A stretch of 64,000 bases of DNA from Leclercia sp. 29361. Lineage in GTDB: Bacteria > Pseudomonadota > Gammaproteobacteria > Enterobacterales > Enterobacteriaceae. Location of the stretch: positions 4,879,775 through 4,943,774 of the forward strand of contig NZ_CP049786.1 of assembly GCF_011290365.1 (NCBI RefSeq). The letters run 5' to 3'. How positions within the stretch are numbered: position 1 is the stretch's first letter; every line of letters starts with the position of its first letter. The translations under genes and the position numbers were made by a program. Below are positions 1-13,717 of the stretch, one piece after another. The notes beneath the pieces are model-generated. The model was not told the DNA's origin. It searched no databases and worked only from the letters and a program-made list of their open reading frames with translations.

Positions 1-517
1 GCGGCACGCCATACTTGGTCACCACCTCTTCCGGGCCGAGGATGGTATTGGTCATGGTGTTAATCAGGGTGATACCCGGCGTAACCAGCTGCGCCATGTC
101 TTTATCACCGGTACTGATCAATACCGGGCGGCCCAGTTTCTCCGCTTCCCGCGCCAGGGTACCGATCACATCGTCCGCTTCCACGCCAGAGACGGCCATT
201 AAGGGCAGCCCCATCGCTTTTACCATTTTATGCAAAGGCTCAATCTGCGCACGCAGATCGTCCGGCATCGGCGGGCGATGGGATTTGTAGTGTTCAAACA
301 GCTCATCCCGGAAAGTTTTGCCTTTCGCATCGAAGACTACAGCGGCATGGCTCGGCTGATACTGCAGGATCAAGCTACGCAGCATGTTCAGCACGCCGTA
401 CATGGCGCCAGTAGGCTCCCCCGCGCTGTTAGTCAGCGGAGGAAACGCATGATACGCCCGATAGAGGTAAGACGAACCGTCGACGAGAATAAGCGGATTT
501 TCGGGGATTTGAACCAT
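1..517 (-). CDS. polA: DNA polymerase I, N-terminal part (cut by window edge)
   Basis: DNA polymerase I fills gaps and removes RNA primers during lagging-strand synthesis and repair. Only the first 172 codons lie in the window; the gene runs off the left edge. The visible part starts [20 protein letters not shown] and contains [11 protein letters not shown] and [10 protein letters not shown], which belong to the metal-binding core of the 5'-3' exonuclease domain. The start ATG is at 515-517 (reverse strand) and matches the E. coli start. Nothing in the visible part looks broken. Its promoter should lie in 518-953. Confidence 0.95.
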   Translation of the reverse strand, partial: MVQIPENPLILVDGSSYLYRAYHAFPPLTNSAGEPTGAMYGVLNMLRSLILQYQPSHAAVVFDAKGKTFRDELFEHYKSHRPPMPDDLRAQIEPLHKMVKAMGLPLMAVSGVEADDVIGTLAREAEKLGRPVLISTGDKDMAQLVTPGITLINTMTNTILGPEEVVTKYGVP

Positions 518-953
518 AATGTCCGTGCCTTTAAGTAATTTATGGATAAAGGATGCCACAGAAGGATGAAAACATCAGTTTTTCGCGGCCATTACAGCCA
601 AAGATTTTGCGATCCTGAGGATCGCTCGCAAATTAAATCTGTGGATAAGTTTGTGAGTAGTTTCTGCGGCCTGGACTAAATGTGCTATCTGACGATCTTA
701 ACAATAATAATTATCTTTAATTATCAATATATTATTATTTGATCGCGATCTCATATTTCTGATTGATGACAATTTACTCCATGTGGATATAAGCCACGCC
801 GGATCCACGCCACAGAATTTTTCGCCATCAGACAGGCAAATCAGAATTCCTGCCGGGTTAAAGCGTCTTCCTTCGGATGTTTTCTGGTAAAATCAGCGCC
901 CGGTGTCTGTTTATCAGGCGCTAACTATAGCTAACCACCTGAAAACATTCATC
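518..953. other. polA-yihG divergent intergenic region with a DnaA box
   Basis: No gene is seen in this 436-base AT-rich stretch. It must hold the polA promoter (minus strand) and the yihG promoter (plus strand). A perfect reverse-oriented DnaA box, TGTGGATAA, is at 641-649. A palindrome GCGATCC-TGA-GGATCGC with two Dam sites is at 610-626. I could not place sigma-70 promoter elements with confidence. Confidence 0.5.
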
Positions 954-1862
954 ATGTCTAAACTGCTGGCTGCGATAATACTCCTGTTAAGTATCGCATT
1001 AACGATTCTGGTCACCATCGCCTGTTCTGTGCCGATCATTATCGCAGGAATAATTAAACTGCTCTTACCGATCCCGGCCGTCTGGCGTGCAGTCTCTGCA
1101 TTTTGTAACTTCATGATGTACTGCTGGTGTGAAGGCCTGGCGGTGCTCCTGCATCTCAATCCGCATCTGAAGTGGGATGTACAGGGTCTGGAAGGGCTGA
1201 ACAAGAAAAGCTGGTATTTGCTTATCTGCAACCACCATAGCTGGGCCGATATTGTGGTGTTATGCGTGCTGTTCCGCAAACATATCCCTATGAACAAATA
1301 CTTTCTTAAGCAGCAGCTCGCCTGGGTGCCTTTTATTGGTCTGGCCTGCTGGGCGCTGGATATGCCCTTCATGAAACGCTATTCACGTAGCTATCTGATT
1401 CGCCATCCTGAGCGCCGCGGCAAGGATGTCGAAACGACCCGCCGCTCGTGTGAAAAGTTTCGCGCGCACCCCACCACCATCGTTAATTTCGTCGAAGGTT
1501 CTCGTTTTACCGAAGAGAAGCAGCAGCAAACCCGCTCACCGTATGCCAACCTGCTGCCGCCAAAAGCAGCCGGCATCGCCATGGCGCTTAGCGTACTGGG
1601 ACAACAGTTCGACAAATTACTGGACGTCACGCTCTGCTATCCCGAAAACGATAAGAGACCGTTTTACGATATGCTCAGCGGCAAGTTAACCCGGATCGTA
1701 GTACGTATTAATCTGGTGCCTGTGGCAGAGGAATTACACGGGGACTATGTCAGCGATAAGAACTTCAAGCGACGTTTCCAGCTCTGGCTGAATACGCTGT
1801 GGAGTGATAAAGACGCGCAGATAAGCGATATTAAAGCGGAATACAAAAACGCCGGTCATTGA
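954..1862 (+). CDS. yihG: Inner-membrane acyltransferase YihG (PlsC/LPLAT family)
   Basis: Predicted 1-acylglycerol-3-phosphate-type acyltransferase that modifies phospholipids at the inner membrane. Residues 1-40 are strongly hydrophobic (membrane anchor). The HX4D acyltransferase motif is at residues 94-99 (HHSWAD), and the second family motif is EGSR at 181-184. At 302 residues it is close to E. coli YihG. I chose ATG 954. An upstream GTG at 903 stays in frame, and the codon aligning with the E. coli start is ATA here. The stop codon lies inside a hairpin shared with dsbA. The gene yihF, which separates yihG from dsbA in E. coli, is missing. Confidence 0.9.
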   Translation: MSKLLAAIILLLSIALTILVTIACSVPIIIAGIIKLLLPIPAVWRAVSAFCNFMMYCWCEGLAVLLHLNPHLKWDVQGLEGLNKKSWYLLICNHHSWADIVVLCVLFRKHIPMNKYFLKQQLAWVPFIGLACWALDMPFMKRYSRSYLIRHPERRGKDVETTRRSCEKFRAHPTTIVNFVEGSRFTEEKQQQTRSPYANLLPPKAAGIAMALSVLGQQFDKLLDVTLCYPENDKRPFYDMLSGKLTRIVVRINLVPVAEELHGDYVSDKNFKRRFQLWLNTLWSDKDAQISDIKAEYKNAGH

Positions 1863-1870
1863 CCGGCGTT
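1848..1870. terminator. Bidirectional terminator between yihG and dsbA
   Basis: Perfect 10-bp stem AACGCCGGTC / GACCGGCGTT with a 3-base loop, followed by a T-rich stretch on the plus strand and preceded by an A run that serves the minus strand. It includes the yihG stop codon and sits 7 bases from the dsbA stop, so it can end both convergent transcripts. Confidence 0.85.
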
Positions 1871-1877
1871 TTCTTTA

Positions 1878-2501
1878 TTACTTCTTCTCAACCAGATATT
1901 TCACGGTATCAGCATATTGCTGGACGAAGATGTCCATGCTGCTGGTATCCATACCCTGCATATTCAGCTGATATTTGCCGTTAACAAACATCGCAGGCAC
2001 GCCGCGCAGCTGCAGATCGGCAGCGGCTTTTTCCTGCTGGGCCACCAGGGATTTCACGACGAAGCTATTCCAGGCTGCGTCGTATTCTTCACCTTTAATA
2101 CCGGCATCAACAAAGACCTTACGGATATCAGCCGTGGTTTGTACAGCCTGTGTTTTCTGAACCGCTTCAAACATCGGTGCAGTAATCTTATCTTCCACAC
2201 CAAGCGCCATCGCAACAGCCCATGCCTGAGTCAGATCTTTGCCCAATGGGCCAAGAAACTCAACGTGATACTTGGTCATTTTGGTGCCTTCTGGCAGTTT
2301 CTTCTTCACGCTATCGGCAACATGCAGAACCTGCTCGAACTCATAGCAGTGCGGGCAATAGAATGAGAAGAACTCAAGAACCTGAGGTTCTCCGGCAACC
2401 GGTTTGTCGAGGGTAATATACTGCTTGCCATCGGTGAACTGTGCAGCCGATGCGCTAAAAGCCAGAATCATACCTGCCAGCGCCAGCCATATTTTTTTCA
2501 T
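1878..2501 (-). CDS. dsbA: Periplasmic thiol:disulfide oxidoreductase DsbA
   Basis: DsbA introduces disulfide bonds into proteins entering the periplasm and is reoxidised by DsbB. The precursor has a Sec signal peptide (residues 1-19, ending SASA before AQF), the CPHC active site at residues 49-52, and the cis-proline loop GVPAMF near the C-terminus. It has 207 residues, one fewer than E. coli, with the gap in the loop before LGKDL. An ATG two codons upstream (2507) is possible, but [10 protein letters not shown] fits the family start. It lies 27 bases after srkA on the same strand, and the pair is probably one CpxR-controlled operon. Confidence 0.97.
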   Translation of the reverse strand: MKKIWLALAGMILAFSASAAQFTDGKQYITLDKPVAGEPQVLEFFSFYCPHCYEFEQVLHVADSVKKKLPEGTKMTKYHVEFLGPLGKDLTQAWAVAMALGVEDKITAPMFEAVQKTQAVQTTADIRKVFVDAGIKGEEYDAAWNSFVVKSLVAQQEKAAADLQLRGVPAMFVNGKYQLNMQGMDTSSMDIFVQQYADTVKYLVEKK

Positions 2502-2528
2502 GATCAACTCTCTCCTGGGTGTGTTCGA

Positions 2529-3515
2529 TTAATACATTGGCGTTAATTGCAAAGGGGGTTCCTGCAGAACCTTTACCTGTTCAATAAATGTGGATATCTG
2601 GTTACGCCAGTAATCTTCCCCGGTAAGCCACGGGAAGTTTCTGGGGAAAGCGGGGTCGTCCCAACGCCTGATTAACCATGCAAGATAATAAACAAAACGC
2701 ATGGCACGTAAAGGTTCGATTAATGCAATTTCGTCTGAATCAAAGGAACTGAACTCTTCATAGGCTTCGATAATGGTCTCCAGCTGCATCCGCTGCTCGG
2801 CTTTATCGCCATTCAGCAGCATCCAGAGATCCTGAATGGCAGGTCCCATTCGTGCATCATCGAGATCGACAAATAACGGCCCATCACGCCAGAGAATATT
2901 TCCGGCATGGCAATCACCATGCAGGCGCAGCGTGGTTACGTTGTTATCCCAGCGCGGTATGATGGCATTAATTAAGCCATCTGTTGCCGCCAGGAATTGC
3001 GCCTTCAGCCCGGAAGGAATGAGCGTGGATGTTTCAAATACCTGACGCGGTTCAAGCAAGTATTCCTGAATACCGATCGCAGGGCGCGCGGTAAAGGCAC
3101 TTTTCTGACCCGTCTGATGAATACGCCCTAAATAACGGGCAACCCACTCCATCTGATCGATATTATCAGCTTCAAATTGCCGGCCACCGAGACTGGGAAA
3201 GACAGCAAAATAGAACCCCTGATGCGACAGCAGCGTCCGATCGTTAAATTTAAGGGGAGCGGCGACGGGAACATCATCGGCCACCAGGTCGAGCGCGAAC
3301 TGATGCTCTTCCTGAATTTGTTCAGCTGACCAGCGCTGCGGGCGATAAAATTTCACCACAAAGCGCCGGCGATCCTCGTCCTGAAACTGGTAGACGCGGT
3401 TCTCATAGCTGTTTAATGGAGTCAGGCCTGAGTCCACCCGGATGCCCTGTTCAAACAGCGCATCCATAATGGTATCCGGGTGTAAGGTCTGGAAAGTAAA
3501 AGCCTGGTCGGTCAT
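2529..3515 (-). CDS. srkA: Stress response kinase SrkA (YihE/RdoA)
   Basis: Cytoplasmic Ser/Thr protein kinase of the choline-kinase-like fold, known in E. coli as a Cpx-regulated factor that counters stress-induced death. The length (328 residues) equals the E. coli protein. The catalytic loop HGDCHAGNILW, with the metal-binding DLDDAR about 12 residues later, is intact. The start MTDQAFTFQTLHPD differs from E. coli only in the first few residues. It lies upstream of dsbA, and a CpxR-type box with a consensus -10 sits in front. Confidence 0.95.
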   Translation of the reverse strand: MTDQAFTFQTLHPDTIMDALFEQGIRVDSGLTPLNSYENRVYQFQDEDRRRFVVKFYRPQRWSAEQIQEEHQFALDLVADDVPVAAPLKFNDRTLLSHQGFYFAVFPSLGGRQFEADNIDQMEWVARYLGRIHQTGQKSAFTARPAIGIQEYLLEPRQVFETSTLIPSGLKAQFLAATDGLINAIIPRWDNNVTTLRLHGDCHAGNILWRDGPLFVDLDDARMGPAIQDLWMLLNGDKAEQRMQLETIIEAYEEFSSFDSDEIALIEPLRAMRFVYYLAWLIRRWDDPAFPRNFPWLTGEDYWRNQISTFIEQVKVLQEPPLQLTPMY

Positions 3516-3529
3516 CCGATCATCCGGAA

Positions 3530-3594
3530 ATTATACGAATGATTGAGGATATCATTTAACGGCGTTTACGGTGGCGCCTCTTACAAGCTTTTAC
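3530..3594 (-). promoter_or_regulatory. srkA-dsbA promoter with CpxR-type box
   Basis: On the minus strand, GTAAAAGCTTGTAAG (3580-3594) matches the CpxR consensus GTAAA-N5-GTAAA at 9 of its 10 defined bases. A consensus -10 TATAAT is at 3530-3535. The expected -35 position is a poor match, as is common for activator-dependent promoters. The box overlaps the end of yihD. E. coli srkA-dsbA is known to be Cpx-activated; the binding here is inferred. Confidence 0.65.
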
Positions 3595-3860
3595 TCTTTA
3601 ATTACGCCACGCGCGCGCAGCAGAGCGGTTTTGAAATCTTCTTCATAATCTTTCTGGATACCCGGGATCACCGCATCTTTACCGGAATCACGCATTTTCA
3701 GATGATAGATCAGAATGTCGTCAGAAAGGTCGGTCAGCTCACCGTCATAACCTGACTCCTGCGCCAGTTTCTGTAAGAATTGCATCAGGTTAAGTTCTGG
3801 CTCTTTCTGCCAGGCTGGCTGGAGGAGTTCAATAACTTCGTTCAGACGTTTACATTTCAT
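3591..3860 (-). CDS. yihD: Conserved small protein YihD (DUF1040)
   Basis: An 89-residue cytoplasmic protein of the YihD/DUF1040 family with the same length and nearly the same sequence as E. coli YihD (starts [17 protein letters not shown], ends RARGVIKE). It has no signal peptide, no membrane segment and no recognisable catalytic motif. Its function is not established. It lies between srkA-dsbA and the divergent mobAB pair; its stop overlaps the CpxR-type box that serves srkA. Confidence 0.93.
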   Translation of the reverse strand: MKCKRLNEVIELLQPAWQKEPELNLMQFLQKLAQESGYDGELTDLSDDILIYHLKMRDSGKDAVIPGIQKDYEEDFKTALLRARGVIKE

Positions 3861-3925
3861 GGTAATACTCCTTTCATTTAGAGTGACACGTTAGCAGGGT
3901 CAAACCCACAAGAAAAGAGGCGATA

Positions 3926-4513
3926 TTGTTGAGCCAGATAAGCAGGATCACCGGTGTGATACTCGCCGGAGGCAAGGCGTCCCGTATGGGTGGAAAAGAT
4001 AAGGGCTTGCAGGAGCTGAACGGCCTGCCGTTATGGCAGCACGTTGCGCGAACCCTGCATAAGCAGATCAGCACAATCGTAGTGAGTGCTAATCGCAATA
4101 TTGCTACTTATCAGGAAAGCGGGTATCCCGTTTACGCGGATCTGCTGGCTAATTACCCCGGGCCGCTGGCAGGTATGCTTTCGGTCATGCAGCAGTGCGA
4201 TGCAGAATGGTTCCTGTACTGTCCTTGCGATACACCCTTTATCCCGGATTGCCTGGCCGAGCGGCTGGTAAAAAACAGGGAATCGGCACCTGTAGTCTGG
4301 GCACATGATGGCGATCGCGATCATCCCACTATTGCGTTAATGCATCGCCAGCTGATACCGGTATTAGAGAACTATTTAGCCGCTGGCGAGCGTCGTGTGA
4401 TGGTCTTTATGCGCCAGGCGGGTGGGCATTCCGTTGATTTTAGCGATATGAAGCAGGCATTTATTAATATGAATACCCTCGAAGAGATGCAAGCTGTTCA
4501 GAGGCACAAATGA
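3926..4513 (+). CDS. mobA: Molybdenum cofactor guanylyltransferase MobA
   Basis: MobA joins GMP from GTP to molybdopterin, making the bis-MGD cofactor used by nitrate, formate and DMSO/TMAO enzymes. The N-terminal nucleotide-binding signature [18 protein letters not shown] is intact, and the length is about 195 residues as in E. coli. The reading frame opens with two consecutive TTG codons (3926 and 3929). GAGG at 3917-3920 is 5 or 8 bases away, so TTG 3929 is equally likely and no ATG fits. The gene overlaps mobB by 4 bases (ATGA), so the two are translationally coupled. Confidence 0.93.
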   Translation: MLSQISRITGVILAGGKASRMGGKDKGLQELNGLPLWQHVARTLHKQISTIVVSANRNIATYQESGYPVYADLLANYPGPLAGMLSVMQQCDAEWFLYCPCDTPFIPDCLAERLVKNRESAPVVWAHDGDRDHPTIALMHRQLIPVLENYLAAGERRVMVFMRQAGGHSVDFSDMKQAFINMNTLEEMQAVQRHK

Positions 4514-5016
4514 TACCGGTTTTAGCGATTGCCGCCTGGAGCGGTACGGGGAAAACGACGCTGTTAAAAGCAATTATCCCGGCACTCTGTGCCAGAGGTG
4601 TGCGCCCGGGGCTGATCAAACATACCCACCACAATATGGATATCGATACTCCGGGGAAGGACAGCTACGAGCTGCGCAAGGCAGGTGCGGCGCAAACCAT
4701 CGTCGCCAGCAGTCAGCGTTGGGCTTTAATGACCGAAACGCCTGACAAAGAGCAGATCGATCTGACTTATCTCATCAGCCGGATGGATCATTCGACGCTG
4801 GATCTGGTGCTGGTAGAAGGTTTTAAGCATGAACCGGTGGCAAAGATCCTGCTGTTCAGAAGCGATACCGGGCATGATATCAATGAGTTAACACTTGATG
4901 AGCATGTCATCGCTGTGGCCAGTGATATTCCACTGTCGCTTCAGGTACCGGTATTAGATATTAATGATGCGGAGGGCGTGGTTGATTTTATCCTGCAATG
5001 GAAGCAAACGTTGTAG
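4510..5016 (+). CDS. mobB: Molybdopterin-guanine dinucleotide accessory GTPase MobB
   Basis: GTP-binding partner of MobA in bis-MGD synthesis. It increases cofactor insertion but is dispensable in E. coli. The Walker A loop is WSGTGKTT near residues 9-17, followed by the family signature IKHTHHNMD and LVEGFKHE. It has 168 residues. Its start overlaps the mobA stop. In E. coli this gene sits just beyond the 5S gene of rrnA, and the same neighbour relation is seen here, which matters for the rRNA operon junction. Confidence 0.93.
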   Translation: MIPVLAIAAWSGTGKTTLLKAIIPALCARGVRPGLIKHTHHNMDIDTPGKDSYELRKAGAAQTIVASSQRWALMTETPDKEQIDLTYLISRMDHSTLDLVLVEGFKHEPVAKILLFRSDTGHDINELTLDEHVIAVASDIPLSLQVPVLDINDAEGVVDFILQWKQTL

Positions 5017-5044
5017 GCCGGGTAAGGCGCAGCCGCCACCCGGC
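5017..5044. repeat. REP-type palindrome after mobB
   Basis: GCCGGGTAAGGC...CCACCCGGC, an imperfect palindrome that starts at the base after the mobB stop codon. It resembles the other REP-like units in this window (18719, 28241, 36744, 61184) and can fold as a hairpin at the end of the mobAB transcript. Confidence 0.7.
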
Positions 5045-5063
5045 GGTTTTCCCGACACAACGC

Positions 5064-5091
5064 AAAAAGCCCATCCGGTAGGATGGGCTTT
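5064..5091 (-). terminator. rRNA operon terminator
   Basis: On the minus strand an 11-bp stem AAAGCCCATCC / GGATGGGCTTT with a 4-base loop is followed by a T run (A run at 5064-5068). It sits 10 bases beyond the 3' end of 5S and resembles the E. coli rrn T1 terminator. No distal tRNA gene lies between 5S and this terminator. Confidence 0.9.
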
Positions 5092-5101
5092 CGCTTATTT
5101 G

Positions 5102-5221
5102 ATGCCTGGCAGTTCCCTACTCTCGCATGGGGAGACCCCACACTACCATCGGCGCTACGGCGTTTCACTTCTGAGTTCGGCATGGGGTCAGGTGGGACCA
5201 CCGCGCTACAGCCGCCAGGCA
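5102..5221 (-). rRNA. 5S ribosomal RNA
   Basis: 120 bases with the usual enterobacterial ends (mature 5' TGCCTGGCGG, 3' CTGCCAGGCAT) and the conserved central stretch. It is the last gene of the operon. It is followed directly by the terminator and then mobB, the arrangement found at the end of E. coli rrnA rather than rrnC. Confidence 0.97.
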
Positions 5222-5315
5222 AATTCTGTTGTTCACCCCGCCCTCAGGCGTGATGAGTAATCTGTATCAGCTGAAAATCGTCTTCTCAAGTCCGCCGAAA
5301 CAGCTTCGGCGTTGT

Positions 5316-8223
<2,908 letters not shown>

Positions 8224-8432
8224 TCACAACCCGAAGATGTTTCACTTCTGATTGCGAAAATTTGAGAGACTCGAACACACCGCTTATCTGCTCTTATTAC
8301 GGAGAGCAGACACAGTGTGTCGTTTCAATTTTCAGCTTGATCCAGATTTTTAAAGAGCAAATATCTCAAACATGACTTAACAGTCAGTTTTGAGATACTG
8401 ATTGGTTGTGCCTTTCACTCACACCCAGCAAG

Positions 8433-8507
8433 TGGCGTCCCCTAGGGGATTCGAACCCCTGTTGCCGCCGTGAAAGGGCGGAGTCCTAACCGCTAGACGA
8501 AGGGGAC
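8433..8507 (-). tRNA. gltU: tRNA-Glu (anticodon UUC) in the rRNA spacer
   Basis: Cloverleaf tRNA with acceptor GTCCCCT/AGGGGAC, anticodon loop CTTTCAC (anticodon TTC), T-loop GGTTCGAATCC and an encoded CCA end. It is 75 bases, one fewer in the D-loop (AGCGGTTAGGAC) than the E. coli tRNA-Glu I remember. A single Glu tRNA is the spacer type of E. coli rrnB, C, E and G; rrnA carries Ile and Ala tRNAs instead. The symbol assumes the rrnC position next to yieP. Confidence 0.95.
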
Positions 8508-8594
8508 ACGATGTGTCACGACTTCGCAGCCGTCTTGCTCGTTACTTTTCATCAGACAATCTGTGTGAGCACTACAAAGGCAGGTTCTTTAAGG

Positions 8595-10134
<1,540 letters not shown>

Positions 10135-10267
10135 AAGTTTGATGCTCGTGAATTAAACTTCGTAATGAATTACGTATGTTCACTCAGAGACTTTGGTATT
10201 CATTTTTCGTCTTGCGACGTTAAGAATCCATGTCACTTTGAGTGCCCACACAGATTGTCTGATAAAT

Positions 10268-10279
10268 TGTTAAAGAGCA
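10268..10279 (-). promoter_or_regulatory. rRNA leader boxA antitermination site
   Basis: On the minus strand TGCTCTTTAACA, the consensus boxA recognised by NusB-NusE. It lies in the leader about 134 bases before 16S and protects the untranslated transcript from Rho. A related TGCTCTTTAAA copy lies in the 16S-23S spacer near 8351-8361. Confidence 0.85.
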
Positions 10280-10317
10280 GTGCAACGCGGCTTTCGCTCA
10301 CCGTTGCGAGGTCCCGT

Positions 10318-10345
10318 ATAATACGTTTTCCTCATTCAGAGTCAA
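10318..10345 (-). promoter_or_regulatory. rRNA operon promoter P2
   Basis: Minus-strand -35 TTGACT (10340-10345) and -10 TATTAT (10318-10323) with a 16-base spacer. This matches the layout of rrn P2 in E. coli, about 95 bases downstream of P1. Confidence 0.85.
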
Positions 10346-10437
10346 GCAATTATTTTCGCTTTTCTCCGCCGGCATTCATCTCTGAAGCCTGCTGTCACGG
10401 CGGTTTGTAATCCGTTGTTCCGTGTCAGTGGAGGCGC

Positions 10438-10465
10438 ATTATAGGGAGTTCTTCGGCAGTGACAA
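10438..10465 (-). promoter_or_regulatory. rRNA operon promoter P1 with UP-like element
   Basis: Minus-strand -35 TTGTCA (10460-10465) and perfect -10 TATAAT (10438-10443), 16-base spacer, followed by a GCGCC discriminator as in growth-rate-regulated rrn P1 promoters. An A/T-rich run just upstream (10469-10485) is a likely UP element. Fis sites would be expected farther out toward yieP. Confidence 0.88.
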
Positions 10466-10614
10466 GAGTAAATTTAAAAAAACTAATCAACCGTGCTTTT
10501 TTTCACCAAAAGACCCATCTTTTAGCCAGAAATTGCGCTAATTGTCGTTTTACCAACCACAACTATCCTGCAGATGGCATACTTACTAGCATTAAGAATC
10601 AAGGAATATGCGTT

Positions 10615-11307
10615 ATGCCTTTGAGCGCGCAACAGCTGGCGGCACAAAAAAACCTCTCCTATGTACTGGCAGAAAAGCTGGCACAGCGGATTCTGGCGGG
10701 TGAATACCTGCCAGGTAGCATCCTGCCGGGCGAACTGGAACTGGGTGAGCAGTTTGGCGTAAGCCGAACTGCCGTGCGTGAAGCCGTCAAAACCTTAACC
10801 GCGAAAGGGATGGTGCTTCCCCGTCCGCGCATCGGTACGCGCGTGATGCCCCAGGGCAACTGGAACTTCCTCGATCAGGAGCTACTCTCCTGGTGGATGA
10901 CGGAAGATAACTTCCATCAGGTCATCGATCATTTCCTGGTCATGCGCAGCAGTCTGGAGCCGCAGGCCTGCCTGCTGGCCGCCACGATCGGAACGGCAGA
11001 GCAAAAAGCGCGGTTAAATACTCTGATGGATGAGATGGTGCATCTGAAAAAGCACTTCAACCGGGAACGCTGGATAGAAGTGGATATGGCCTGGCATGAG
11101 CATATCTATGAGATGAGCGGTAATCCGTTCCTGACCTCTTTTGCCTCGCTCTTTCATTCTGTCTATCACACCTACTTTACGTCTATTACTCAGGACGAGG
11201 TGGTGAAGCTGGATTTACACCAGGCTATCGTTGATGCCATTCAGGATAGCGACGGGCTACGCGCCATGATGGCCAGCCAGACACTGCTTGCCACACCAGC
11301 ACAATAG
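10615..11307 (+). CDS. yieP: GntR/FadR-family transcriptional regulator YieP
   Basis: DNA-binding regulator: N-terminal winged helix-turn-helix (about residues 10-75, with LGEQFGVSRTAVREAVKTL) and a C-terminal all-helical FadR-type ligand domain with the metal-binding histidines typical of FCD domains (HEHIYEMSGNP region). It has 230 residues, matching E. coli. The frame continues upstream to 10459, but ATG 10615 gives the family start MPLSAQQLAAQKNLSY. It is divergent from the rRNA operon and 21 bases before hsrA, as in E. coli. Its targets are not evident from the sequence. Confidence 0.93.
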   Translation: MPLSAQQLAAQKNLSYVLAEKLAQRILAGEYLPGSILPGELELGEQFGVSRTAVREAVKTLTAKGMVLPRPRIGTRVMPQGNWNFLDQELLSWWMTEDNFHQVIDHFLVMRSSLEPQACLLAATIGTAEQKARLNTLMDEMVHLKKHFNRERWIEVDMAWHEHIYEMSGNPFLTSFASLFHSVYHTYFTSITQDEVVKLDLHQAIVDAIQDSDGLRAMMASQTLLATPAQ

Positions 11308-11328
11308 TCATAAACAACAGGAATTCGA

Positions 11329-12756
11329 ATGACAGTAAAAAAAGCGCGCAGCATGGCGGGTTTGCCATGGATCGCGGCAATGGCTTTCTTTATGCAGGCG
11401 CTGGACGCCACCATCCTCAATACCGCTCTCCCGGCGATTGCCGAAAGTCTTAACCGTTCTCCGCTGGCCATGCAGTCAGCCATCATCAGTTATACCCTGA
11501 CTGTTGCGATGCTGATCCCGGTGAGCGGCTGGCTGGCCGATCGCTTCGGCACGCGGCGTATCTTTATGCTGGCGGTTACCTTATTTACGCTGGGGTCGCT
11601 GGCCTGCGCACTCTCCAGTTCACTGGGCGAGCTGGTTGTGTTCCGGGTGATTCAGGGAATTGGCGGCGCGATGATGATGCCGGTCGCGCGTCTGGCGCTG
11701 CTAAGAGCCTATCCGCGCAGCGAACTGTTGCCGGTACTTAACTTTGTCACTATGCCGGGCCTGGTCGGGCCGATCCTCGGGCCGGTACTGGGGGGCGTGC
11801 TGGTCACCTGGGCCAGCTGGCACTGGATCTTCCTTATTAATATTCCGATTGGCGTCGCCGGTCTTTTCTATGCCCGCAAATTTATGCCGAACTTCACCAC
11901 CCCGCGGCGCAAATTCGATATGGGCGGGTTCTTCCTGTTTGGACTGAGCCTGGTGCTGTTTTCCAGCGGCATGGAGTTGTTCGGTGAGAAAGTGGTGGCC
12001 ACCTGGCTGGCCGTCTCCATCATCTTCAGCGGTATTCTTCTTTTTCTTCTTTATATACGTCATGCGCGTCGTCATCCTACGCCGCTGATTTCCCTCTCGC
12101 TGTTTAACACGCGCACCTTCTCGGTGGGTATTGCCGGAAACATCGCTTCACGTCTGGGTACCGGGTGTGTTCCCTTCCTGATGCCGCTGATGCTGCAGGT
12201 CGGGTTCGGTTATCCGGCGCTGATCGCCGGCTGCATGATGGCGCCTACCGCGTTGGGTTCGATTCTGGCGAAATCCGGCGTGACCCAGCTGTTACGCCGG
12301 GTGGGATACCGCAGGACACTGGTCGGCGTGACGGTATTTATTGGCGTGATGATTGCGCAATTCTCACTGCAGTCGGCCGCGCTGCCGATATGGATGCTGA
12401 TCCTGCCGCTGTTTGTACTGGGGATGGCGATGTCCATCCAGTTCACCTCGATGAACACCATTACCCTGGCCGATCTCAGCGATGAGAACGCCAGCGGCGG
12501 CAACAGCATGCTGGCGGTGACGCAGCAGCTGTCGATCAGTCTGGGAGTGGCGCTGAGTGCGGCGGTGTTGCGCTTTTATGAAGGGTTCGGCGGTACGAAT
12601 ACTGTCGAACAATTCCACTCAACCTTTATCACCATGGGCGTGCTGACGGTGATCTCGGCCCTGGTCTTTATGCTGTTAAAACCTAAAGATGGTCGTAACC
12701 TCATTAAAGAACGGCACAAACCTAAACAGAACCCCGTTCCATCAGAACAGGAGTAA
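11329..12756 (+). CDS. hsrA: MFS drug/proton antiporter-type transporter HsrA
   Basis: Inner-membrane major facilitator protein of the 14-TM DHA2 (EmrB/QacA) type, 475 residues as in E. coli HsrA. The loop motif [11 protein letters not shown] follows TM2, and [19 protein letters not shown] marks TM4. In E. coli it is linked to export and to effects on homocysteine levels; the substrate is uncertain. It probably forms an operon with yieP. Its 3' end overlaps the convergent rbsR 3' end by 35 bases. Confidence 0.92.
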   Translation: MTVKKARSMAGLPWIAAMAFFMQALDATILNTALPAIAESLNRSPLAMQSAIISYTLTVAMLIPVSGWLADRFGTRRIFMLAVTLFTLGSLACALSSSLGELVVFRVIQGIGGAMMMPVARLALLRAYPRSELLPVLNFVTMPGLVGPILGPVLGGVLVTWASWHWIFLINIPIGVAGLFYARKFMPNFTTPRRKFDMGGFFLFGLSLVLFSSGMELFGEKVVATWLAVSIIFSGILLFLLYIRHARRHPTPLISLSLFNTRTFSVGIAGNIASRLGTGCVPFLMPLMLQVGFGYPALIAGCMMAPTALGSILAKSGVTQLLRRVGYRRTLVGVTVFIGVMIAQFSLQSAALPIWMLILPLFVLGMAMSIQFTSMNTITLADLSDENASGGNSMLAVTQQLSISLGVALSAAVLRFYEGFGGTNTVEQFHSTFITMGVLTVISALVFMLLKPKDGRNLIKERHKPKQNPVPSEQE

Positions 12757-13714
12757 GCTGCAGCCGCTGTGGTTGCAGTGCGGGCTGGGTGATACGGTGG
12801 ATCAGCACATCAATAGCCAGCTCGCCCAGTTCATCCTTGGGCTGATGAATAGTGGTGAGCGGCGGCGTCATATACTGCGCCAGTTCGATATCGTCATATC
12901 CCACCACGGCGATATCGTCCGGGACACGAAGCCCCGCCTGATAGAGCGCCTGATAGGCCCCCACGGCCATCGCATCATTACCAATAAACACCGCCTGAGG
13001 GCGATCTTTCTGCGCCAGTAAGGACTGCATCGCCTCAAACCCGCCGCTAAATTCAAAGTCACCGGTGATTTGATACCCGTCAGGCACCGGAAGACCGGCG
13101 CGCGCCATGGCGACCAGAAAACCTTCCAGCCGCAGGCGGGCAGGGGTTTTATCCAGCGGACCGGTAATGCAGGCGATGCGGGTATGCCCTTTATCAATCA
13201 GATGCTGCGTCGCCATGTCCCCACCCAGCAGCGAGTTATCCTGAATCAGATCGCTGGTACCGTCGAACGGCGCCCAGTCCATCATCACCGTGGGAACGGA
13301 AGGGTAGCGCTGCATTATCTCGGGCGAGGGTTGATGCGTTTCAGTGCACAGGAGTAATAACCCGTCGACGCGCTTTTGCATCAGCGTCTCCAGATTACGG
13401 TTCATGCGCTGCTCGTCGCCTTCGGTATTACAGAGCACCAGGCTGTATCCGCGCTCAAAACAGCTGCGCTCCACGCCGCGCACCAGTTCAGAGTAAAAGG
13501 GGTTGGTACTGGCGGTGATCAGCATGCCAATGGTGCGGGTCTGGTTGAGCTTCAGACTGCGTGCCAGGGCGGAAGGCGCATAATTGAGGGTTTTAACTGC
13601 GGCTTCGACCTTCTCCCGGATCGCCTCGCTGACGAAGCGATCGTTATTAATGACATGGGAGACAGTGGAAGTAGAGACGCCCGCCATGCGAGCGACATCT
13701 TTCATTGTGGCCAA
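12722..13714 (-). CDS. rbsR: Ribose operon repressor RbsR
   Basis: LacI/GalR-family repressor of ribose uptake genes that releases DNA when ribose is bound. The helix-turn-helix is at the extreme N-terminus ([20 protein letters not shown]), followed by a hinge helix ([10 protein letters not shown]) and a periplasmic-binding-protein-like core. It has 330 residues as in E. coli. It is the last gene of the operon, 3 bases after rbsK, so the repressor is produced from its own operon. Its palindromic targets appear upstream of rbsD at 18591 and 18670. Confidence 0.96.
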   Translation of the reverse strand: MATMKDVARMAGVSTSTVSHVINNDRFVSEAIREKVEAAVKTLNYAPSALARSLKLNQTRTIGMLITASTNPFYSELVRGVERSCFERGYSLVLCNTEGDEQRMNRNLETLMQKRVDGLLLLCTETHQPSPEIMQRYPSVPTVMMDWAPFDGTSDLIQDNSLLGGDMATQHLIDKGHTRIACITGPLDKTPARLRLEGFLVAMARAGLPVPDGYQITGDFEFSGGFEAMQSLLAQKDRPQAVFIGNDAMAVGAYQALYQAGLRVPDDIAVVGYDDIELAQYMTPPLTTIHQPKDELGELAIDVLIHRITQPALQPQRLQLTPVLMERGSV

Positions 13715-13717
13715 ACG

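Noticed and set aside
8224..8432. Second tRNA (Ile/Ala) in the 16S-23S spacer
   Set aside because: Only one cloverleaf (Glu) is found; the rest of the spacer is processing-stem and boxA-like sequence.
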